From contig JALEGI010000010.1 of the NCBI GenBank assembly GCA_022763045.1, positions 44,619 through 108,618 on the forward strand: a stretch of 64,000 nucleotides of DNA. The letters run 5' to 3'. Numbering within the stretch: position 1 is the first letter of the stretch; each line of letters starts with the position of its first letter. This document shows positions 1 through 8,420 of this stretch, piece by piece. The translations under genes were made by a program, and so were the position numbers. Source of the DNA: Simkaniaceae bacterium (lineage in GTDB: Bacteria; Chlamydiota; Chlamydiia; Chlamydiales; JACRBE01). The notes beneath the pieces are model-generated. The model was not told where the DNA came from. It searched no databases and saw only the letters and a list, made by a program, of their open reading frames with translations.

Positions 1-694
1 TTTTGATTGGTAAAGATCGCTGCTTTAAGAGACTTACAAGCTCATCGACTAGGTCCTGCATTTTTGTTAAATCGCTTGAAGAAATACCTCCCCGAGAGAT
101 CATCTCACGGTAAGCGTGACCATACCTGAAAAGAAGGGAATCGGTGGCGGGATCATCATCAAACAATAAAGTGACGCGCCTTGCGTCATCACGTCCCGGA
201 AATAGCGGCTCTTTTGGATCGTCTAGTTTAAATTTTATAAAAATTCCTTCGGGCGAGGATTTTAAGAAGCCATGCAGTCCCTTAACTAGATCAACAAACT
301 CACGAGCCGCATGGAAGAGTTGATTTTCTAATGATAGAGTAACGCTCAAATCGATCATATGCTCAAACCGACGACCGATCACCTCCGGAAGTGCTGCTCC
401 CTCTTCAGGACGCTCCCCGGCAATCCCAAAGGTAGCTGAGTTCAGGATACGTGTCACAAAAAGATCTACTGTGTGGGGAGAAACGATTTGAAGCCCCATT
501 GCTCGCAACTTTGCAGCCGCTCTGTCATAAATTGAAGGATCTCCAGCTATATATTTATTTTGGACAACATCAAAGAGCCTTGCCAGAGCAAGTGCCAAGT
601 CCTCGCGCTCATCAAGTTTCTTTATAAAAGCATTTACTTCATGAAAAGCATTATCTATAGGAGATAAGTTTATTGATACTTGTTTAGTTGCCAT
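1..694 (-). CDS. Hypothetical protein, C-terminus cut by window edge
   Basis: An open frame of 231 codons starts at an ATG at 694 and runs off the left edge without a stop. A strong purine-rich ribosome site (GAGGGGGGA) lies nine bases upstream of the start. The protein begins MATKQVSINLSP and looks soluble and largely helical, with a conspicuous acidic stretch (LFDDDP) about residue 186; there is no signal peptide or membrane segment. I do not recognise a family. It is separated from the next gene by about 70 bases, so it may be a single transcription unit or the last gene of the minus-strand run. Confidence 0.75.
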   Translation of the reverse strand, partial: MATKQVSINLSPIDNAFHEVNAFIKKLDEREDLALALARLFDVVQNKYIAGDPSIYDRAAAKLRAMGLQIVSPHTVDLFVTRILNSATFGIAGERPEEGAALPEVIGRRFEHMIDLSVTLSLENQLFHAAREFVDLVKGLHGFLKSSPEGIFIKFKLDDPKEPLFPGRDDARRVTLLFDDDPATDSLLFRYGHAYREMISRGGISSSDLTKMQDLVDELVSLLKQRSLPIK

Positions 695-763
695 AGAGTA
701 TTCCCCCCTCATTTTAAAGCAGGTAGTATACGTACTTATCTAATTTAAGAACAGTTAAAGAAA

Positions 764-1528
764 TTAATATCTATGATAGCCACTATGGGCGCGGTGCCAG
801 TTATAGAGGACGCGTTTGCCCTCCTCTCTAAGCACTTCTAAAGAAATGTAGGGGTAGGGGTGATCATTGTCGAGACTTCTTCCCTCACCAGAGGGGACTA
901 GATGGATAGCAAGATCGCGATTGGACCAGGTGTTGCCATTTCGCAGAAAGCCCCCCTCTTCTGTGAGGGCCTGAATCACAACCCCAGGTCTCTTTTCATA
1001 CCCTTCAACATAAAAATCGACCTCGGCTCCAACAAGGTGTTTGGAATTACCGGGGGCTCCGATGTAGCGGTTATGAAAGGGGCAGCGGTGGCCGCTTGTA
1101 ATGACAACTTTTTTCTGTAGCCGCTTTTGGAGGCTATTGAGTGCACTAATGAGAGCTGGGTAGATAAACTCGCGCTCGGAGCGGATGGGTAGGCTGTGGG
1201 CGCGACACTCGATGAGTGCATAGGGATTGCCCAGGTGGTTGCGCTTGATGATCTCTTTGCGCCGATAATCGCCTCGACAGCGGAAGTAATCTTTTGTGAT
1301 CCGCGGGAGGTGACGGTCTTGTTCCCAGGGGTAGGGATCGCGAGGGGTATGGTTGAGTGTGAAAGTGGGAAAAAGCCGCTCATCTGCATGGCGATAGATG
1401 GGTTCGGAGTGCATATTAAGCTCGCGCACCTTTTCACGCTCAGACTCCTCCATGCGTGAGCAGCCAACAAGTAGGAGGCTAAAAAGCGTCTTTAAGAGCG
1501 CGGAGTTTTTCAAAGACTTCAAGGTCAC
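764..1528 (-). CDS. Lipoprotein with peptidase M15/DD-carboxypeptidase-like domain
   Basis: Predicted envelope lipoprotein of 254 residues: basic N-terminus, hydrophobic run and a lipobox LVGC with the lipidated cysteine at residue 23. The C-terminal half carries the zinc-peptidase signature of the M15/YcbK type: TSGHRCP at 144-150, then SKHLVGAEVDF with H164 and D171 as probable zinc ligands and H209 in LAIHLV as the likely third. Such enzymes trim peptidoglycan stem peptides, which fits the reduced murein of Chlamydiales. The start is GTG (1528) and overlaps the end of gloB by 50 bases, so a downstream TTG start is possible. Substrate is inferred only. Confidence 0.75.
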   Translation of the reverse strand: MTLKSLKNSALLKTLFSLLLVGCSRMEESEREKVRELNMHSEPIYRHADERLFPTFTLNHTPRDPYPWEQDRHLPRITKDYFRCRGDYRRKEIIKRNHLGNPYALIECRAHSLPIRSEREFIYPALISALNSLQKRLQKKVVITSGHRCPFHNRYIGAPGNSKHLVGAEVDFYVEGYEKRPGVVIQALTEEGGFLRNGNTWSNRDLAIHLVPSGEGRSLDNDHPYPYISLEVLREEGKRVLYNWHRAHSGYHRY

Positions 1529-2285
1529 TCTCTGTTGGCATTTGCAAGTGCTCGCGGATCTCTTTGCTACTGCAGCGCAAAAAGGGATTTGTTTTTAGCT
1601 CAAGACCAATTGTTGAGGGGGTAGTTGGTGCAAAATCGGCGCGCAGCTTTTTCACTTGCTCAAAGCGCTCAATCACATCGGGATTTTTGCTGTCGACCTC
1701 GCGGGCAAACTCAAGATTTTTTAGCGTATACTCATGGCCAAAGCAAACAACGGTTTCAGGGGGTAGCTTCGCGAGTTTTTGCACTGTATTGAAGTGCTGC
1801 TCCATCGAGCCATCAAAGACCTTTCCGCAACCTGCGCCGAATAGGGCATCTCCTGAAAAGAGAACCCCGATATTTTCAAAGTAGTAGCAGATGTGGTCGA
1901 GACAGTGGCCAGGGGTCAATAGGGTCTTGATCACAAAGGGGCCCGTCAAGAGCTCCTCATTTTCAACAACCGTTTGATCGACACCACCAATATTGACCTT
2001 GCCCTCATAGATCGACTCATCGGGAGCAATCACGTAGCAATTGTAGCGTTTTTTGAGCTCAGTAAGCCCCATCACGTGGTCAGAGTGGTGGTGGGTAATC
2101 AAAATTGTTGAGAGATCGAGGCGGTGATCATCGATAAATTGCTTTACAGGCCTCGCTTCACCTGGATCAACAACAAGCACCTTGCCCATGCAAGAGAGCG
2201 CATAAATGTAGTTATCCTCAAGTGAGGGAATCGCATAGAGGGCGAAATTGACATCCCCAACGGTATTTTCTAAAAGTTTTGTCAC
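1479..2285 (-). CDS. gloB: Hydroxyacylglutathione hydrolase-like metallo-beta-lactamase (glyoxalase II)
   Basis: Metallo-beta-lactamase-fold thiolesterase of 268 residues. The binuclear metal motif THHHSDH is at 64-70, followed by TPGHCLDH (second histidine), FSGDALF (bridging aspartate), CFGHEYT (third histidine) and the C-terminal NPFLR segment typical of glyoxalase II. It would hydrolyse S-D-lactoylglutathione in methylglyoxal detoxification, although other thioesters are possible. The start is GTG and overlaps the stop of the upstream DUF115 gene (GTGA), indicating translational coupling in a minus-strand operon. Confidence 0.85.
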   Translation of the reverse strand: MTKLLENTVGDVNFALYAIPSLEDNYIYALSCMGKVLVVDPGEARPVKQFIDDHRLDLSTILITHHHSDHVMGLTELKKRYNCYVIAPDESIYEGKVNIGGVDQTVVENEELLTGPFVIKTLLTPGHCLDHICYYFENIGVLFSGDALFGAGCGKVFDGSMEQHFNTVQKLAKLPPETVVCFGHEYTLKNLEFAREVDSKNPDVIERFEQVKKLRADFAPTTPSTIGLELKTNPFLRCSSKEIREHLQMPTESDLEVFEKLRALKDAF

Positions 2286-3805
2286 CCCTGCACCTCATTG
2301 AGTAGTGAAGTGCACATCTGTTTGCGCAAGGGGGGCTCAACTCCAGCTAAAAGCGCTTTGAATGCGAGCTCATCTTCTAAGACGATTGCATCGTAGTCAC
2401 CTGCTTCACGCTCGTTGTAATACTTCATGCACCTCTCAACGCTCTCTTTCACGCCACAAAGAGCGCCCTGGATCATCTCACGGGGCATCTCCACCTCATG
2501 TGAGCGCAGCGTTTGATAGACGCCTCCCCACAAATCGTAGCTGTGAACTAGAGACTCTTCTGCGAGCGACTCGAGGCTTTGATACTCGATGCCATCAATT
2601 GCGAGTCCCTCTTTTGAGGTTTGATAGAATTTGCGCTCCGGGTTTGCTTTAGCAAACTGACTCATCCAATTTGCCTCCACTTCCCACTTCAGGCGCGTCT
2701 TGACCTTTTCACCCGCATTATTCAGTCCAATCGATTCCTCTTCTCCCAAGTCGCTACGCTCAAAGGCGTCAACGCTACCTGCGTAGTCGCGCCCAAGGGT
2801 TGTCGAGAGATCGACGCCGACTAAAATAATTGGATCGCAATCAAAAAGCGTTGCCATCGAAATTGCCGCCGTTGTGACTGTGAGACCCGACCGGTCAAAG
2901 AGCACAGGATCTTCAGTGATGCCAAGCTTTTTGAAAATTTCGCTCTCGATTAAACCACCGCTCTGCTCCTGGGCAAAGACTGAGGGGCCATTAAGAGCGT
3001 TGGCAAAGCGCGCCTCGCTGCGGCAGTTGAAAATCACAGGTGATTGTAAACAGCTTGCAGGGCGAATGATGCCAAACTCCCACGGATTGGGATCGTAGAC
3101 CATTGCAAAATGGGGGCGTAAAACGGTCGGCCCAAGTGCTGCGAGGGTCGAGCCGCCAGCAAAAAAGAGCGCCTTACTTCCAAGCTCACCAAGCAGTTCG
3201 ATTTCCCGGTCGAGTGAGGGGCCTGCGCCACAAATGACGGCTGGGATCTTATGAAAGGCTCCCTGCATCTGATTGATGTAGCTCGCCCGCTCAAGTTGGA
3301 TGAGATTGCGCATAAGCTGTCCAAGCAAGTAGGGCTGCTGAAGATTTTCGGCCCGCTCGCCAGCGTCTAGATAGGTTGTTTGCAACAGCCCTAAGCGCAG
3401 CGGCTCGCCCCGCTCTTTGTAGGGGCCAAAGGCGACAAAAGCGCAGTGGGGTGTTGCAAAATCGATGCAGAGCTGGTCGATAAATCCCTGAAGGTTACTC
3501 GAATCGATGATAAAGCGGATAAATATTTGCTTCTCTTTGGCAAGGCGATCGAGCTCACCTGTCTCTTCTAACATGCGGATGCGCGCAGCGTCATCTTCGA
3601 TAAAAACAAGCCTGCGCGATAGATCTTTGGCAAGCCAGCTCTCGAAATAGCGTGAGATTGTCCCATCGCCGAGGCCATAGACATAGTAGACTTGCACTTG
3701 CTCTTTCGGCGTGAAGTGAGGAGCATCATACAAAACGCATTGCGCCCCTTCGGTTTTGACAGATTTGGCAATGAATGAGAGCTCGGGAAAACGATCATGA
3801 TACAT
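2282..3805 (-). CDS. MptE-like/DUF115 domain protein, copy 1
   Basis: 507-residue protein with the DUF115 (6-hydroxymethylpterin pyrophosphokinase MptE-like, Maf-type) core: AVICGAGPSLD with GAGPSL at 193-198, followed by ALFFAGGSTLAAL and a conserved YDPNP. Relatives act as sugar or nucleotide transferases, for example flagellin-glycosylating Maf proteins; no flagellar genes are visible, so the acceptor here is unknown. It shares the core with the protein at 4479-5840, so the two are paralogues flanking a MORN protein. The ribosome site GGAGAAA precedes the ATG. It overlaps both neighbours and is part of a tight minus-strand operon. Confidence 0.75.
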   Translation of the reverse strand: MYHDRFPELSFIAKSVKTEGAQCVLYDAPHFTPKEQVQVYYVYGLGDGTISRYFESWLAKDLSRRLVFIEDDAARIRMLEETGELDRLAKEKQIFIRFIIDSSNLQGFIDQLCIDFATPHCAFVAFGPYKERGEPLRLGLLQTTYLDAGERAENLQQPYLLGQLMRNLIQLERASYINQMQGAFHKIPAVICGAGPSLDREIELLGELGSKALFFAGGSTLAALGPTVLRPHFAMVYDPNPWEFGIIRPASCLQSPVIFNCRSEARFANALNGPSVFAQEQSGGLIESEIFKKLGITEDPVLFDRSGLTVTTAAISMATLFDCDPIILVGVDLSTTLGRDYAGSVDAFERSDLGEEESIGLNNAGEKVKTRLKWEVEANWMSQFAKANPERKFYQTSKEGLAIDGIEYQSLESLAEESLVHSYDLWGGVYQTLRSHEVEMPREMIQGALCGVKESVERCMKYYNEREAGDYDAIVLEDELAFKALLAGVEPPLRKQMCTSLLNEVQG

Positions 3806-4439
3806 GGGCTTTCTCCAGCTTGATTTTTTGCTCTAGCAGTTTTCCCATTTCAAAAAGATCATCCACGATCAGCTCCCCCTCTTCATTCCACATTCTCTCC
3901 CTGCCATCGCGAAGTCCCTTACTAAATTGACTCTCGCGCTTGAGCTTTCCATTTGGCCAGTAGAGTTTAGCCCAGCCATTAAGCTTGCCCTCGTTGTAGT
4001 CGAGATCGCTCTTGAGCGTCCCGCAGCCGTAGTAATAGAGCTGCTTGCCCTCTAAAAGACCGCTCAGATACATCTCTCGAGAGTAAATCTCTCCCGTATC
4101 GTAATAGCGCTGCGCTAGCCCCTCTTTTTTTCCACGATAATGCCATCCCTCTGAGAGCAGGCGTCCCCCTTTTGTGTAAAACCGAGAGGGTCCATGTACA
4201 AGACCATACTGATAATAGAGCTCGCCCTGAACAGAGCCATTTTCGTAGTAGTGACGCATTTGACCGTGCATGTTGCCATGCTTCTCTTGATAGGCGCGAA
4301 TCACCTTTCCATTGCGCATCACTTGTGTTGCGCTCTCATCCAAAAGTTGCGGACGAAAAGTTGATTCAATAAAGATGCCAAGCTTTGGCTCGCGGATGGT
4401 TAAAATGCCATCTTGAAAACGGTAAATGCTCTCTTCCAT
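3795..4439 (-). CDS. MORN-repeat (YwqK-like) protein
   Basis: 214-residue protein composed largely of MORN/YwqK-like repeats of about 22 residues, with recurring signatures such as YYENGSVQGELYY, YYDTGEIYSREMY, YYGCGTLKSDLDY and YWPNGKLKRESQF. There is no signal peptide, so it is probably cytoplasmic or secreted by another route. MORN repeats usually make beta-hairpin scaffolds for protein or lipid binding. The ATG has a clear AAGGAG ribosome site. It sits between two DUF115 genes and overlaps the downstream one by 11 bases, suggesting a common function. Another MORN protein, a lipoprotein, occurs at 19061-20086. Confidence 0.8.
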   Translation of the reverse strand: MEESIYRFQDGILTIREPKLGIFIESTFRPQLLDESATQVMRNGKVIRAYQEKHGNMHGQMRHYYENGSVQGELYYQYGLVHGPSRFYTKGGRLLSEGWHYRGKKEGLAQRYYDTGEIYSREMYLSGLLEGKQLYYYGCGTLKSDLDYNEGKLNGWAKLYWPNGKLKRESQFSKGLRDGRERMWNEEGELIVDDLFEMGKLLEQKIKLEKAHVS

Positions 4440-4478
4440 AAAGCTCCTTTCTATCCATCCAATATAGACGATTAGACA

Positions 4479-5840
4479 CTACTTTGCAAAAGACATTGTC
4501 ACCTTTTTGTAAAAAAGAGCCTCGCTGATTTCAATGGGTGTTTTCTCTCTTGCAAAAAGTGGCTGAAACATCTGCCAGAGACCGCTTAAAAGCTGCTCGT
4601 AAACTTTAAGTTCTCGCAATTCAACACCAAATAAAATTGCCTCATTTGACTCTTTAATCAACGCATTTGCCCATTGATCTGCAAGTGAGTGCGCCTCTTT
4701 TATCTCCTGCTCAAATCGCTCAATTCCCTCAAATGAAACATCTTCTTCAACGCGCTCTAAAGAGGCAATAAGTCCCTGCAAATCCCACTGGGGAAAATTC
4801 AATTGATCGAGCGTTTTTTCCTTCCAACCGGCAATCGGTAATCCACCACGATTGGCATTAATCAGCTCGCCCTGAAGCTGAGAAAACCAGTGCGCGCCCC
4901 AAAATAAATCGCGCCGAGTCAACACCTCATTGCCAAAACGATCTTGAGCGCGCATCTGCCCCTTTTGCAGTCCCTCGACTCCCTTGACGTACTCACGTCC
5001 CGGAGTCCAGCACCCATCCATTCCGACAATAACAACAGGGGCGCAGCCCATCTCAAGGGCAGCGTGCACCAGAAAATTGGAGACAAGCCATCCCCCATCA
5101 AAGCGCTCGCCACCCACAAGAGCCTCCTCAAGCGGATCATTTTGCCCAAACAGCAGCTTCTCCCCATGATGCTCCGAAAAGAGCTGGTGGCTCACCCGAT
5201 TTTGGTAGAGCAGCGGCATTTCAAATTGCACTGCACCGCGAAAACGCTCTGGGGGTGGATCGGGATCGACTGCCCCACCAAAGTGCACATGAACACCTGC
5301 CCGGGCAAGGGGCGCGAGGGCTGAGCCGCCTGCAAAAATCACTGCCCGATCGTTAAGCTCTTTGAGCCGCTCTAAATCCTCATCCAGTGAAGGGCCTGCG
5401 CCGCACACAATCGCCGGGACTCCCCACAACTTCCCACGCAAGTTACGCACTCGCGATTGCATATTGGCGCGCAAATTGACATAGACCTGCACACCAAAAT
5501 CGCGCTTGTCAGAGGCGACAAGACTGACTCCATCCATATATTCGGAGATCTTAGGGTCATCACCAATCACTTCGTAGGAGCAAAACAAATACTTCCAAGC
5601 AACTTCATTGTAAATTTGATCAGAGACGGGATTGACAATTTCAACAGGATAGTTTTTTAAACCGCGAATGCACTCAAGATTGCGCTCGAAAATCACTACC
5701 TTACCCTTAAGAGAGGGGTGATAATTTTGTGCCCCGACAACAAAGGTGATATCGACATCCCCCTGCAGAGGAGCATTGCCCGGCACAAACTCCACAACCT
5801 GCCCTGGCAAGCTTACCTCAAAGGCAAGACTTGGGCTCAT
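4479..5840 (-). CDS. MptE-like/DUF115 domain protein, copy 2
   Basis: 453-residue second DUF115/MptE-like protein. The core reads AIVCGAGPSLDEDL with GAGPSL at 147-152, then VIFAGGSALAPLA and DPDPP; a further shared segment is VIVGMDGCWTPGREY, matching the ILVGVDLSTTLGRDY region of copy 1. These suggest a common nucleotide- or nucleotide-sugar-binding fold. The ATG at 5840 overlaps the TGA of the upstream gene (ATGA), so translation is coupled; an upstream TTG at 5849 is less likely. The enzymatic activity is not determined by what can be seen. Confidence 0.75.
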   Translation of the reverse strand: MSPSLAFEVSLPGQVVEFVPGNAPLQGDVDITFVVGAQNYHPSLKGKVVIFERNLECIRGLKNYPVEIVNPVSDQIYNEVAWKYLFCSYEVIGDDPKISEYMDGVSLVASDKRDFGVQVYVNLRANMQSRVRNLRGKLWGVPAIVCGAGPSLDEDLERLKELNDRAVIFAGGSALAPLARAGVHVHFGGAVDPDPPPERFRGAVQFEMPLLYQNRVSHQLFSEHHGEKLLFGQNDPLEEALVGGERFDGGWLVSNFLVHAALEMGCAPVVIVGMDGCWTPGREYVKGVEGLQKGQMRAQDRFGNEVLTRRDLFWGAHWFSQLQGELINANRGGLPIAGWKEKTLDQLNFPQWDLQGLIASLERVEEDVSFEGIERFEQEIKEAHSLADQWANALIKESNEAILFGVELRELKVYEQLLSGLWQMFQPLFAREKTPIEISEALFYKKVTMSFAK

Positions 5841-6238
5841 TTCACACAACGTAAAAGCTCCTCATAGCTCGGTAGCCCCTCTACAAGGCGCAGAGAATCT
5901 CCCTCGAAGTAGCCCGTTTTCACGCCATTGCTTCCCGCAACAGCCATGAAAGGAGCGCCGATGAAGTGGTTGTAGCCGCGCACCTGCTCGAGAGCCGCGT
6001 TTCCGACCTTACCCGCTTTGCATTCAATGACAAGAAGTGGAAGTAGATCGCCCTCCACAACACCGTAGCACAAAATATCAACGCGCCGATTGGGACACTC
6101 GCGCCCCACATTTTGCGGAAGCGCACTCAGCGCTTTTTCTACAACAAGTGAGCCCTTAGGAAAGCCCAAGCGCATCACCATTTCACCGATGAGCGCTTGG
6201 CGCAGCGCCTCCTCAGGCTTTTGGTGTAATAAGGCCAT
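5837..6238 (-). CDS. Small HsdR-N/PD-(D/E)XK nuclease-like protein
   Basis: 133-residue protein resembling the stand-alone 'type I restriction enzyme R protein N-terminus' family (HSDR_N). The PD-(D/E)XK-like pattern is visible as RRVDILCYG followed by PLLVIECKAGK, giving the D...ExK triad. There is no helicase domain and no partner methylase or specificity subunit nearby, so it is not a restriction system; small proteins of this kind are common in chlamydial genomes. It overlaps hpf upstream by 26 bases and the DUF115 gene downstream by 4, so it belongs to the same operon. The role is unknown; a nuclease activity is inferred from residues only. Confidence 0.75.
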   Translation of the reverse strand: MALLHQKPEEALRQALIGEMVMRLGFPKGSLVVEKALSALPQNVGRECPNRRVDILCYGVVEGDLLPLLVIECKAGKVGNAALEQVRGYNHFIGAPFMAVAGSNGVKTGYFEGDSLRLVEGLPSYEELLRCVK

Positions 6239-6821
6239 AGCTATTGTCTCGACGGCGATAGATCACCTTCAAGTTTTGCTCCTCTTCGCTTTTGAATATC
6301 ATGAAGACATCGTTAGAGAGCTCCATTTTCATCATCGCCTCATCTAAAGTGAGCATCTTGATTGGAATCGTCTTGGTCTTTTCAACCTTCGGCAAAGCAA
6401 AGGCCTCTTCGATCTCACGCTCGTTTTCCTCTTCGATCATCTCGTTGATCTCATCGACATCAACGACCTCGACCTCAACCTCATCCACCTCAACTTGTTT
6501 TTGGTGGTGGTGATCGATCTTATCCTTCCACTTACGCACCTTTGTGCACATGCGCTCGATCGCCTTATCAATCGAGGCGTACATATCTGTAGTAGAGGCA
6601 TGCGTTTGAATCTTGAAGTGGGAAAACTTCAGAGTGAGATTACAGCGGTGCTCGGTTTTCTGGATCTCCAGTCGCACATGTACATCGATGATGTTGTGCG
6701 TGAGCTTATCGAGTTTTGACAGCTTATCCATGATGTGATTTTGGATTGCGTCAGTTTGATCGATGTGCTTTGCAACGATATGAATGCGGTATTGCTCTTC
6801 CCAATTTGCTCTTTCTGCCAT
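6213..6821 (-). CDS. hpf: Ribosome hibernation-promoting factor, long form
   Basis: 202-residue HPF/RaiA-family protein. The N-terminal domain (about 5-105) has the S30AE features, including VHVRLEIQKTEHRC and the KAIERMCTKVRKWKDKI helix; a very acidic and valine-rich linker follows (about 110-140), then the C-terminal dimerisation domain with TLDEAMMKMELSNDVFMIF and VIYRRRDNSYGLI. The long form normally dimerises to make inactive 100S ribosomes, plausible for the dormant elementary-body stage of Chlamydiales. The ATG at 6821 with GGAG upstream is preferred over an upstream TTG. It is the first gene of the minus-strand run. Confidence 0.85.
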   Translation of the reverse strand: MAERANWEEQYRIHIVAKHIDQTDAIQNHIMDKLSKLDKLTHNIIDVHVRLEIQKTEHRCNLTLKFSHFKIQTHASTTDMYASIDKAIERMCTKVRKWKDKIDHHHQKQVEVDEVEVEVVDVDEINEMIEEENEREIEEAFALPKVEKTKTIPIKMLTLDEAMMKMELSNDVFMIFKSEEEQNLKVIYRRRDNSYGLITPKA

Positions 6822-6962
6822 AAAATACTCCAAGTGCTCAAAACAACCATGATGTTACTTTTTCGTATTTTTAATGTCTATCCTCAAGCCCGGCGTGCAA
6901 GAAATGGATGCAAAGCTAAAACGACATCTGCATTTAAACTGGCTCTTGGTATAATCAGTTTC

Positions 6963-7454
6963 ATGCGTCTAGCAATAATAACTCTCTGTTTCACATTTCT
7001 TTATTCGACTCCCCTCTGTCTCACGCACCCGCAAGTTCCGCAGAAATCAAGCCAGCTCGTCTTTCTAGCAGGAACAATCAGCACACCTTGGCGCGCGCAA
7101 CTCACCACCCTCTTGCAATCGACAGACTACACGCTCCTCTCCCCCGCGCACGGCCCGCAGGTTAAACGCATCGAATGGGAGCAGACCTACATCGACCGCG
7201 CAGATATCTTAGTGATGTGGATCTCAGCAAACAAGCCGGGCGATCCCTACACCCTCTCGCTCACCTCACTCTTTGAGCTAGGCCGCTTCACTCACATGAA
7301 TAAGCCCCTCTATATCGGCATTGAGCCGGGCTACGCTCTGCGCGACGAGCTCATCTTGCAGCTGCGCGCGCTGCGCCCAGAGCTCATCATCCACGAATCG
7401 CTAGAGGCCCTCGCCAAAACACTAATTGGAACGACAAAAAACGGAACGTCTTGA
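6963..7454 (+). CDS. Nucleoside 2-deoxyribosyltransferase-like protein with signal peptide
   Basis: 163-residue protein. An ATG at 6963 gives a short signal-like N-terminus (MRLAIITLCFTFLYSTPLC), after which the mature part resembles the Nuc_deoxyri_tr2 family: FLAGTISTPWRAQL, then ADILVMWIS and SLFELGRFTHMNKPLYIG, the usual segment around the catalytic glutamate. Cytoplasmic relatives cleave or exchange nucleoside bases; an exported version is odd. A longer frame starting at 6735 lies antisense to hpf and is rejected. The 3' end overlaps the convergent F-box-like gene by 68 bases. Confidence 0.65.
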   Translation: MRLAIITLCFTFLYSTPLCLTHPQVPQKSSQLVFLAGTISTPWRAQLTTLLQSTDYTLLSPAHGPQVKRIEWEQTYIDRADILVMWISANKPGDPYTLSLTSLFELGRFTHMNKPLYIGIEPGYALRDELILQLRALRPELIIHESLEALAKTLIGTTKNGTS

Positions 7455-8283
7455 CCCGGCCATTGGCTTCTAATCTAGAGACAAAACCGGCTCTATCTTT
7501 TGGACATAAGTGCTTGAGATAGGGAATAAAATCCTCTGACCCAGCGCATTGCCGACTGACGCATAGCTGATCAAAAAGCTCTTGTCTCATCCACTTCAGC
7601 TTCTCCGTTTTGATAAAAGAGGCGCACTCTGACACAAGACCTCTTCTTAAAAAAATGCGAACACAAGGCCTGTAAACACGCTTTCGCTCATAGTCATCTT
7701 TAGGAAATATTTTATGGAGCCCAATTGCTCTTTTGATGGAGCCATGATTGAGGCAGTGCTCGATCACCGAAAATAGACCCGATGCAGTCATTTGGATGTT
7801 CAGACTCTCCCTAAGCTTTAATAATCTAGTAACTTCACCAAGACGCAGAAAAGCTTCTACCGGTAGCCTGCTTCCGTGAACATATGAAGGGCGCCCAAGC
7901 GCAAACTTGCAAAAGCAGCCCGCTTTGATGATATCCTTAGCTAGACCCGTTAAAGACCTAGTCTCCTTATAGACATATGGACCACTTGCAATTAATTCAA
8001 AAAGATCGTTTTGAATGCACTTTAAACAAATTTGCATACCTTTGAATGAGAGAAAATAGGCAATAGATAGTCTCCTAGAAATGAGGGACAAACTACTTGC
8101 TAGATGTGGGAGCATCTCTTGAATCGACAAGACAGCCTTGGCAAGCTCATTAACCTTTTCGCCCGAAACCGTAGCCAATACCCCTTGGTACATCCCACGA
8201 CACGTACGGCTAAGAGCCATCGCCTCCATGGGAGACAAACACGACATGACACTTGGCAGGGCACTAACTGGTAACCTTTCCAT
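7387..8283 (-). CDS. F-box-like protein, probably truncated paralogue
   Basis: 298-residue protein. Residues 2-40 read LPVSALPSVMSCLSPMEAM followed by ALSRTCRGMYQ, fitting the F-box consensus (LP...I...L...L...VCK.W). F-box proteins recruit substrates to Skp1-cullin ubiquitin ligases in eukaryotes, and secreted bacterial ones hijack this; secretion here is inferred. The rest aligns by eye with the divergent 533-residue gene (for example MRQELFDQLC with WRRLLYKDLC), but it stops near position 291 of that paralogue. Its last about 22 residues are antisense to the neighbouring gene, so it looks 3'-truncated. The strong ribosome site AGGAGGT precedes the ATG. Confidence 0.65.
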   Translation of the reverse strand: MERLPVSALPSVMSCLSPMEAMALSRTCRGMYQGVLATVSGEKVNELAKAVLSIQEMLPHLASSLSLISRRLSIAYFLSFKGMQICLKCIQNDLFELIASGPYVYKETRSLTGLAKDIIKAGCFCKFALGRPSYVHGSRLPVEAFLRLGEVTRLLKLRESLNIQMTASGLFSVIEHCLNHGSIKRAIGLHKIFPKDDYERKRVYRPCVRIFLRRGLVSECASFIKTEKLKWMRQELFDQLCVSRQCAGSEDFIPYLKHLCPKDRAGFVSRLEANGRVKTFRFLSFQLVFWRGPLAIRG

Positions 8284-8420
8284 AATAACCTCCTATTTAA
8301 AGACAAAATTATCTCCAATTTAGCAATAAAACTCAAACTCTTCTACAAAAGCTGTCTAAAATAATTGATTTTAATTTGTTTTTTTGCTAAGATTTTTTAT
8401 TTCCATTTTTAGGAGGTAAA

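Noticed and set aside
5837..6238. Restriction-modification system suggested by the HsdR-N-like protein
   Set aside because: No helicase/translocase part, methylase or specificity gene is present; it is a small stand-alone member of the family.
6735..6962. Upstream extension of the deoxyribosyltransferase-like frame
   Set aside because: It lies antisense to hpf and adds a cysteine-rich, non-conserved segment; the ATG at 6963 gives a normal signal-like start.
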